IMG/VR virus record: IMGVR_UViG_3300033571_026852
Coordinates: 1 to 29,556 of that record
Reading direction: 5' to 3' (one strand)
DNA: 29,556 nucleotides
Origin: a virus
A program made the translations under genes and the position numbers. How positions within the stretch are numbered: the first letter of the stretch is position 1; every line of letters starts with the position of its first letter. This document shows positions 24,539 through 29,556 of the stretch, in pieces. The notes beneath the pieces were generated by a model, which was given only the letters and a program-made list of their open reading frames with translations, did not search any database and was not told the DNA's origin.

Positions 24539-27080
24539 CAAGAAAGATCTTTACAAAGGGTACAACCCCATTTACGAAAGTATGATGTCTTCGATGATGG
24601 AAGACAAAGAGAAGGGAACTGATAAGAAGGCAGCGAATCTTGATTCCATGTCTTTAATTTCAACTGTGATGAACACTTTCTTCACAATACTTCTAAACTC
24701 TAAAATGGAAAATCTTAAAACTCCAAGGGGTTTTCAGGAAGTTAAAAACAAAATCTTAGGGACCAACAACTTTGGGTCATTTAGACAATACATCATCTCA
24801 GTCTTGGATTCTTTGGCAGCCATGGATCTAGCTCAGAAGGAAGCTTACAAGAAGAATATTGAGTTTGTGACTCAAATCTTTTCACAACTTGAGCCTTCTT
24901 TGTCTGATCAAAAGATCTTCAATGCTCTCAAGAAAGAGTCAGTAACAGGACTTCTTACTAACTTTGAGGAAGATCTTAAGGAAAGAGAAAAACAAATGCA
25001 AAAAACCAATCCTAAGTTATTTGGTGAGGTTGTAAAACAAGGCTTGGTGGTAAAAGAGGCAAAGAGAACAGGTGAGGAAACAAGTGTAGAAGATGCTGAG
25101 TTTAGAGGAAAAGCATTTAACAAATCAAAAGAGTCATTAGATGCGGCGAATGCTTTTGTAGGCACGATTGATAGAGATAGACAAGTTGCTGTACTAAAGA
25201 ATAACGAAGATATTAAGAGATATTTGGAGATTGCCCAAAACTTAAGCAAAAGAGCTCAAGATCTCCAAATGATAGACAGAAAGGGTATAAGAAACATTGT
25301 TACCCCATCTGGAGAGATTAAGAGGAATGATTACATGAGACAGCAAGACTCTTTGATCAATGACATTATTAGACAGAAAAAAGAATATCAAAGAATCAAA
25401 GATGGAATTCTTAAATCAGGGGGATTAACCACACCTGAACCAGTTATTCCTGTGTGCCCCCCAGGTCAAGTTTTTGATCCATCTAAAGGAATTTGTGTTC
25501 CTGCGAAAAAACAAGATGGAGAATCACAAACTGACCAAGGAGGTAAAAAGAAGCCACCAGTTCCAGTTCCAGTCAAGACTTGCCAATTTCCCATTACTAT
25601 TGGGCAAAAATGCGAGCAGGTTGGTGATGTACAAAACAAATTGATGGAACTAATCCCATCTGTGAAAAGTTATCTAGAAAAGAAAGGTGGTGCAGACAAA
25701 ATTTACGGAAAAGGCACTGCTGCAGTTTGTAATATTGTTTGGGGATATCTTTCTGGGCAAACAGGACAAGCTCTGACTTCAGACCTTGACCAAGCTATGT
25801 ATGATGCAATTATGGCATTGACAGAAGGTGATATAGATACATCCCCAGAAATCTTTGGAATGGCAATCAAAGACAGTAAAAACTGGGAAATGAGCATCCA
25901 AGAGAAATTGCAAGAAAGAGAGGAAATCAAGGGAGCACCAGTTCTTTCATTTGATGATTTCTTCTCTGTAATTGAAGAATCTCTTCATTTTGCAAAATTA
26001 CAAGAAAACAATCCTCTCGATAGATTGGCTAAAGGCAAAGAGAAGAAAGAAGAGACTAGTCCTAGTACGGTGGCACCAGTCGATGCAAAAGCAGAGATCA
26101 AAGCAAAGAAACTAAAAGATAAGTGCATCAAAGATTCCTTGGCTGTGGGAAAAGTTTTGCCCTGTATGGCAGGAACAGGACCTGTACCGGGACCATCAGG
26201 AGAATCAGGAGCTTCAGGAGAGTCTGGAACAACTGGTCAAGAAGCAAAATGGAAAGGACTTAAACCAGTTAATGATGGTGCATACACTATTTACTATGAT
26301 GAAAGCTGGAGCCAATGGTGGGGTGATTTTGCAAAAGGGGCTTTGATAGGTGGAATTATTATTGGTGCCGTAGTAATGACTGGAGGAGCAGCTATAGGTG
26401 CAGCTCTAGGAACTGGAGCACTAGCAGGAGCTGGCTCTGCAGGTGCGGCTCTGGTTACAAGTTCAACAGGGGCATTGACCTTGAGCCTTGGAGCTATTGG
26501 AGGTGGAACTATAGGAAAATGGGCAGGAAGCGATAGAAAGCCAGTTACCATATTAGTCTATAATGGGTATATCGAACCAATAGCAGTGAAAGCGATGGCG
26601 AGAGGAATTTACAACAGTTTAACTGGAACAGTTTCTTCTCAGGATCTTCTAGCAATTTATTCTACTCTCATTCTTTGTAGAGGTACTTTTACAGAATCAA
26701 ATGGTAAGGCCGTTTCGGTTTGGGAGAAAATAAAGTCAGACTACACTTCATTTGATGGGGATAACTTACAAACAGACATTTCAGATATAGAAACCACCGA
26801 AGGTGTTGCTGGATTCTTTAAGGATATAGGAACAGATATGGATGATATTCCAGGATTTCCAAAAAGCTTTAAAACTAAGGATCCTACACAAGGTGGAGTT
26901 GAAGCCACTTTTGAAACGGCTAAAGATGCATGTGATGATGCGGTGCAAAGGCTTAATGACAATAAAGGAAAGCTTGAATCGAATTTAACTTTTATATCTG
27001 AGGAGGATTTGGAATTGCTATCAGAGGGAATGGAAGAGATCACTTCTGGAGTAGAAGAAGAATATTTAGAAGAAGATTAA
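24531..27080 (+). CDS. Large unknown protein with glycine-rich membrane segment and peptidoglycan-binding-like region
   Basis: An 849-residue protein starting at ATG 24531 (overlapping the previous stop); an upstream TTG is less likely. Residues 1-310 are helical and charged. Around 349-425, CEQVGDVQNKLMELIPSVK and IYGKGTAAVCNIVWGYLSG resemble the PG_binding_1 pattern (GDxVxxLQ...GxYGxxT). A short Gly-X-X collagen-like break (GPSGESGASGESG) follows, then a strongly hydrophobic Gly/Ala-rich stretch (about 597-667, GALIGGIIIGAVV onward) able to cross a membrane. The C terminus is acidic. IYE/S near the N terminus and IEE/S fit the prohead protease rule. An internal virion protein that acts on the cell envelope during DNA entry is an attractive but unproven reading. 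It sits directly before the protease-scaffold gene. Confidence 0.6.
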   Translation: MNNKKDLYKGYNPIYESMMSSMMEDKEKGTDKKAANLDSMSLISTVMNTFFTILLNSKMENLKTPRGFQEVKNKILGTNNFGSFRQYIISVLDSLAAMDLAQKEAYKKNIEFVTQIFSQLEPSLSDQKIFNALKKESVTGLLTNFEEDLKEREKQMQKTNPKLFGEVVKQGLVVKEAKRTGEETSVEDAEFRGKAFNKSKESLDAANAFVGTIDRDRQVAVLKNNEDIKRYLEIAQNLSKRAQDLQMIDRKGIRNIVTPSGEIKRNDYMRQQDSLINDIIRQKKEYQRIKDGILKSGGLTTPEPVIPVCPPGQVFDPSKGICVPAKKQDGESQTDQGGKKKPPVPVPVKTCQFPITIGQKCEQVGDVQNKLMELIPSVKSYLEKKGGADKIYGKGTAAVCNIVWGYLSGQTGQALTSDLDQAMYDAIMALTEGDIDTSPEIFGMAIKDSKNWEMSIQEKLQEREEIKGAPVLSFDDFFSVIEESLHFAKLQENNPLDRLAKGKEKKEETSPSTVAPVDAKAEIKAKKLKDKCIKDSLAVGKVLPCMAGTGPVPGPSGESGASGESGTTGQEAKWKGLKPVNDGAYTIYYDESWSQWWGDFAKGALIGGIIIGAVVMTGGAAIGAALGTGALAGAGSAGAALVTSSTGALTLSLGAIGGGTIGKWAGSDRKPVTILVYNGYIEPIAVKAMARGIYNSLTGTVSSQDLLAIYSTLILCRGTFTESNGKAVSVWEKIKSDYTSFDGDNLQTDISDIETTEGVAGFFKDIGTDMDDIPGFPKSFKTKDPTQGGVEATFETAKDACDDAVQRLNDNKGKLESNLTFISEEDLELLSEGMEEITSGVEEEYLEED

Positions 27081-27104
27081 TTTATTGCCGTAGATATATA
27101 AAAG

Positions 27105-29198
27105 ATGGAAAACAATAAAAACCTGGACTATGTCCTGATTTTGGAGAAATCCTCGAAGAATCTTTCTAGTATGAAGAAAGATGGAGAGTATTTTCTGGAA
27201 GGAGTAGCGGCTGTATTTGGAGTCGAAAATTCTAATCATAGAATTTACGAAGAGAAAGAATACTTGCCTCACTTGGACTATTTGAAGAAGAAGATTGACC
27301 AGAATAGACTTGTTGGTGAATTAGATCATCCGAAGGAATTTGATGTTTCTTTAAAAAATATTTCTCACATCATCATAGACTTAGAGTATGACAAGAGCAA
27401 TCGTCTGGTGAAAATCAAAGTTAAGTTGTTGGATACTCCAGCAGGAAGAATAGCTAAAAGTCTTGTTGATGCTGGTATTCCGATCTCTATTTCTTCGAGA
27501 GCAGCTGGAAATGTAAACAATGATAAGAAGGTGGAGATTAAAAAGATTTTCACGTATGATCTTGTGGCAGATCCTGGATTCGAAAATGCACAATTAGAAA
27601 GAGTTCAAGAGAGTTTATATGAGAGTTTAGGATTCGAATCTTTCAATGTCGAGCAAAAAAATTCAATAATTTCCACTCTTACTAATATAAATGAAAGCTT
27701 TGGATTGAGAAAAAATTCTAATGTGCAGATATATAGAATCAAAGACTCTGAGAAAATATCCAGACTTTTAAAAGAAAACATAACAAATAATTCTAAGAAT
27801 ATGGACAATAACTTTGTCACTGCAGAAGAACTAAACGAATATTCTCTCATCCTTAAGAAGGAAATGAATTCTTTAAGAAACGAGATAAAATCAGCTAATA
27901 GAGGATCTGGTGGAAGCTCTGATTTAGAGGAAAGAGTTAAAAGGCTAGAGAAATATTCTGAGTATTTGGCTGAAAATTTGGAGTCTTCAATTAAGTATGG
28001 TGATTATTTAGCTGAGAACTTGGAAGGATCAATTTCTTACAATAAATATCTAGCTGAAAATCTGGACAAGGCTATTTCATACGCTAAATATCTTGCAGAA
28101 CATGTTGATGGGAATATCTCTTATTCCGAGTATATTGCAGAAAACCTAGATAACAATATTGCTTACAGTAAATATTTGGCTGAAAACTTGGATAAGAACA
28201 TTTCTTATTCCGAATACTTGGCTGAAAATCTAGACAAGAATATCTCTTACTCTGAATATCTTGCTGAGAACTTAGATCAGAACATTTCTTATTCTGAGTA
28301 TCTTGCAGAGAATCTTGACAGAAACATTTCTTATTCGGAATACTTGGCTGAAAATCTCGACAAGAACATTTCTTACTCTGAATATCTAGCTGAGAATTTA
28401 GACAGAAACATTTCTTACTCTGATTATCTAGCTGAGAACTTGGATAAGAACATCTCTTACTCAGATTACTTGGGAGAAAATCTAAATGGTAATATTAACT
28501 ATTCTGAATATCTTGCTGAGAAAGTTAAATCTGGAATTGAATACACTCAATATTTAGCTGAGTCAATTAACAACAGAGGAGGAATCGCTCAGGATAATCT
28601 CGGGAAACAAGTTAACGAATCAGTTTCTACAGGAAAGAGAACTTCAGGATTCTCAGGTGATTACACTTCATTATCAAGCAAAGTTGACCAATTAATTGAG
28701 TCACTAAATACAAATAAAACCAACGAGCTCATTAGTGAGAACAAATATTCTTTCTTGAAGCTAGTTGATGACAGAACTAAGAAAGGTTTCCTTTCTTTGA
28801 ACGAGGCCGAAAAACAAAAGGTCGTGAAAGCTCTAAACGAGTCGAACTACAATTCGGGTACGGATGTAGCTCAAATTATGGGGTCTGCTTTAACTGAACA
28901 AGCTAAATCAGGTGAAAAATTCCTAGACATGATGCCAGAAGATTTGGTACCTGTTTGGGCGTCTCTGAATGAATCACAGAAAGGGTCTATTATCGCCCAG
29001 AGTAAGTTTTATCATTTAGATACTCCTTATCAGATCAACCACTTCTGGAGAACCCGTCCAGGTTTCAATACACCTGCAGCTAGCTTAGAGCAGTTGAACG
29101 AGTCCCAGACAATCCAACCTGATGCGGTAAGAACAGGGGTAAGTAATGCTTATCTCCAAAACATCGCAGCAGAATTGGATAAAAGATTCAAAAAATAA
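27105..29198 (+). CDS. 21: Prohead protease fused to repeat-bearing scaffold-like protein (gp21-gp22-like)
   Basis: A 697-residue protein. Residues 1-170 are a T4 gp21-type prohead protease: EGVAAVFGVENSNHRIY, GELDHP with catalytic His75, ISISSR with Ser130 or Ser131 as nucleophile, and YDLVADPGFENAQL. T4 gp21 is a separate protein of about 212 residues. Here the chain continues into a helical region: residues 284-493 are fifteen 14-residue repeats (YSEYLAENLDKNIS), followed by a C-terminal domain ending near HFWRTRPGF, as expected for a scaffold core protein like gp22, whose gene normally lies between gp21 and gp23. No separate gp22 gene exists here. Many [LI]xE/[SNA] triplets, including LAE/N in most repeats and INE/S and LNE/S, fit the protease's own cleavage rule. 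An in-frame ATG at 27801 could give scaffold alone. Confidence 0.85.
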   Translation: MENNKNLDYVLILEKSSKNLSSMKKDGEYFLEGVAAVFGVENSNHRIYEEKEYLPHLDYLKKKIDQNRLVGELDHPKEFDVSLKNISHIIIDLEYDKSNRLVKIKVKLLDTPAGRIAKSLVDAGIPISISSRAAGNVNNDKKVEIKKIFTYDLVADPGFENAQLERVQESLYESLGFESFNVEQKNSIISTLTNINESFGLRKNSNVQIYRIKDSEKISRLLKENITNNSKNMDNNFVTAEELNEYSLILKKEMNSLRNEIKSANRGSGGSSDLEERVKRLEKYSEYLAENLESSIKYGDYLAENLEGSISYNKYLAENLDKAISYAKYLAEHVDGNISYSEYIAENLDNNIAYSKYLAENLDKNISYSEYLAENLDKNISYSEYLAENLDQNISYSEYLAENLDRNISYSEYLAENLDKNISYSEYLAENLDRNISYSDYLAENLDKNISYSDYLGENLNGNINYSEYLAEKVKSGIEYTQYLAESINNRGGIAQDNLGKQVNESVSTGKRTSGFSGDYTSLSSKVDQLIESLNTNKTNELISENKYSFLKLVDDRTKKGFLSLNEAEKQKVVKALNESNYNSGTDVAQIMGSALTEQAKSGEKFLDMMPEDLVPVWASLNESQKGSIIAQSKFYHLDTPYQINHFWRTRPGFNTPAASLEQLNESQTIQPDAVRTGVSNAYLQNIAAELDKRFKK
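27954..28583 (+). repeat. Fifteen 42-bp repeats coding 14-residue YSEYLAENLDxNIS units
   Basis: The array is exactly in register: unit 1 starts at 27954 and unit 15 at 28542. Central units 6-12 are nearly identical in protein but vary in codons, and the outer units are more diverged, as in arrays that grow and shrink from the middle. Fourteen residues equal two heptads, so a continuous helix or coiled coil is likely. Thirteen of fifteen units carry Leu-Ala-Glu; unit 5 has Ile-Ala-Glu and unit 13 Leu-Gly-Glu. Confidence 0.95.
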
Positions 29199-29209
29199 GA
29201 TCTATAAAA

Positions 29210-29556
29210 ATGCAACTCTTAAATCAAAACGAGATCTACGAAACGTGGTCTCCAATCATTGAGAGCAAGACTGGCATGACTGATCGTACAAAAGTTGAAT
29301 GGCTTTCTAAATATTGTCATTTCCACTCATTGAACGAATCGGCTGGAGCCTATAACTCTCTTTCTGTTCTAAACGGCATGGGTAACATCCTGCCTCCAGG
29401 TAACTATTCAGGTGGTGCTGCTGGTGCAGGTCCTGCTGGTTTTTACTACAACAACACTTACAACGCTGGTACTCCATATGTTGGTTCTGGTGATAAGTTC
29501 CCTTCATTACTTCCATTGGCTATTCAGGTAGCTGCTAAAACCGTTGGTTTTGACAT
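29210..29556 (+). CDS. 23: Major capsid protein gp23-like, 3' end outside window
   Basis: The first 115 codons are present. The N-terminal region matches T4-type major capsid proteins: WLSKYCHFHSLNES (31-44), NGMGNILPPG (54-63), then GSGDKFPSLLPLAIQVAAKT and VGFD. This is the main shell protein, whose N-terminal peptide is removed by the prohead protease during maturation. LNE/S at 41-44 fits the [LI]xE rule and would leave a mature chain starting at Ser44; IIE/S at 16-19 is a second candidate. Codon use shifts to GGT, GCT and AAC, as expected for a very highly expressed gene. The start is 11 nt after the protease-scaffold gene, preceded by TATAAAA and no Shine-Dalgarno sequence. Confidence 0.93.
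   Translation, partial: MQLLNQNEIYETWSPIIESKTGMTDRTKVEWLSKYCHFHSLNESAGAYNSLSVLNGMGNILPPGNYSGGAAGAGPAGFYYNNTYNAGTPYVGSGDKFPSLLPLAIQVAAKTVGFD

Noticed and set aside
27954-28583. Regular 42-bp repeats as a possible CRISPR array
   Set aside because: The repeats are in frame, coding, contiguous without spacers and diverged at synonymous sites.

Overview
This window is part of a tailed-phage genome of the T4 superfamily (myovirus type). The host is most likely in the Bacteroidota, probably a flavobacterium. The T4 assignment rests on recognisable homologues of the late sigma factor gp55, head completion nuclease gp4, portal gp20 (two tandem copies), DNA ligase gp30, clamp loader gp44, an RNase H/FEN-type 5' nuclease, prohead protease gp21 and the start of major capsid protein gp23. 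The host assignment is an inference from three things: AT-rich DNA, almost no Shine-Dalgarno sequences before start codons, and a promoter matching the Bacteroidota TTG...TAnnTTTG form just before the ligase gene. All genes but one read on the + strand and are tightly packed, often with ATGA-type overlaps. No tRNA, CRISPR or insertion sequence was seen.

Layout. 1-3135: the 3' part of a very large fibre protein (collagen-like stalk, nine-residue solenoid, PA14-like domain). 3149-4439: small genes including a 2-oxoglutarate/Fe(II) oxygenase. 4498-6816: a large unknown protein with a basic tail of 23-residue repeats. 6846-8539: gp55, gp4 and an unknown. 8539-11772: two paralogous portal genes. 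11840-16173: a replication and nucleotide block (ligase, gp44, guanylate-kinase-like protein, 5' nuclease, possible gp62). 16219-19728: a second collagen-like fibre protein. 19732-22752: two unknowns, a DUF115-like Rossmann protein and a divergent UVDE-like protein. 22755-23021: a lone minus-strand gene. 23038-24538: a 3'-5' exonuclease and a nucleotidyltransferase-fold protein. 24531-27080: a large protein with a glycine-rich membrane segment. 27105-29198: prohead protease fused to a repeat-bearing scaffold-like region. 29210-end: major capsid protein.

How it fits together. gp55 would direct late transcription. An ATATATA element lies 18-19 nt before four start codons (4498, 8539, 16219, 23783) and is the best candidate for its promoter. 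The protease-scaffold fusion has fifteen 14-residue repeats, nearly all carrying a Leu-Ala-Glu triplet that fits the T4 prohead protease cleavage rule, and the capsid protein has Leu-Asn-Glu/Ser near its N terminus. This suggests a scaffold built as an array of cleavage sites. The most unusual points are that fusion, the paired portals, the nine-residue fibre solenoid and the UVDE-like protein that lacks expected metal ligands.
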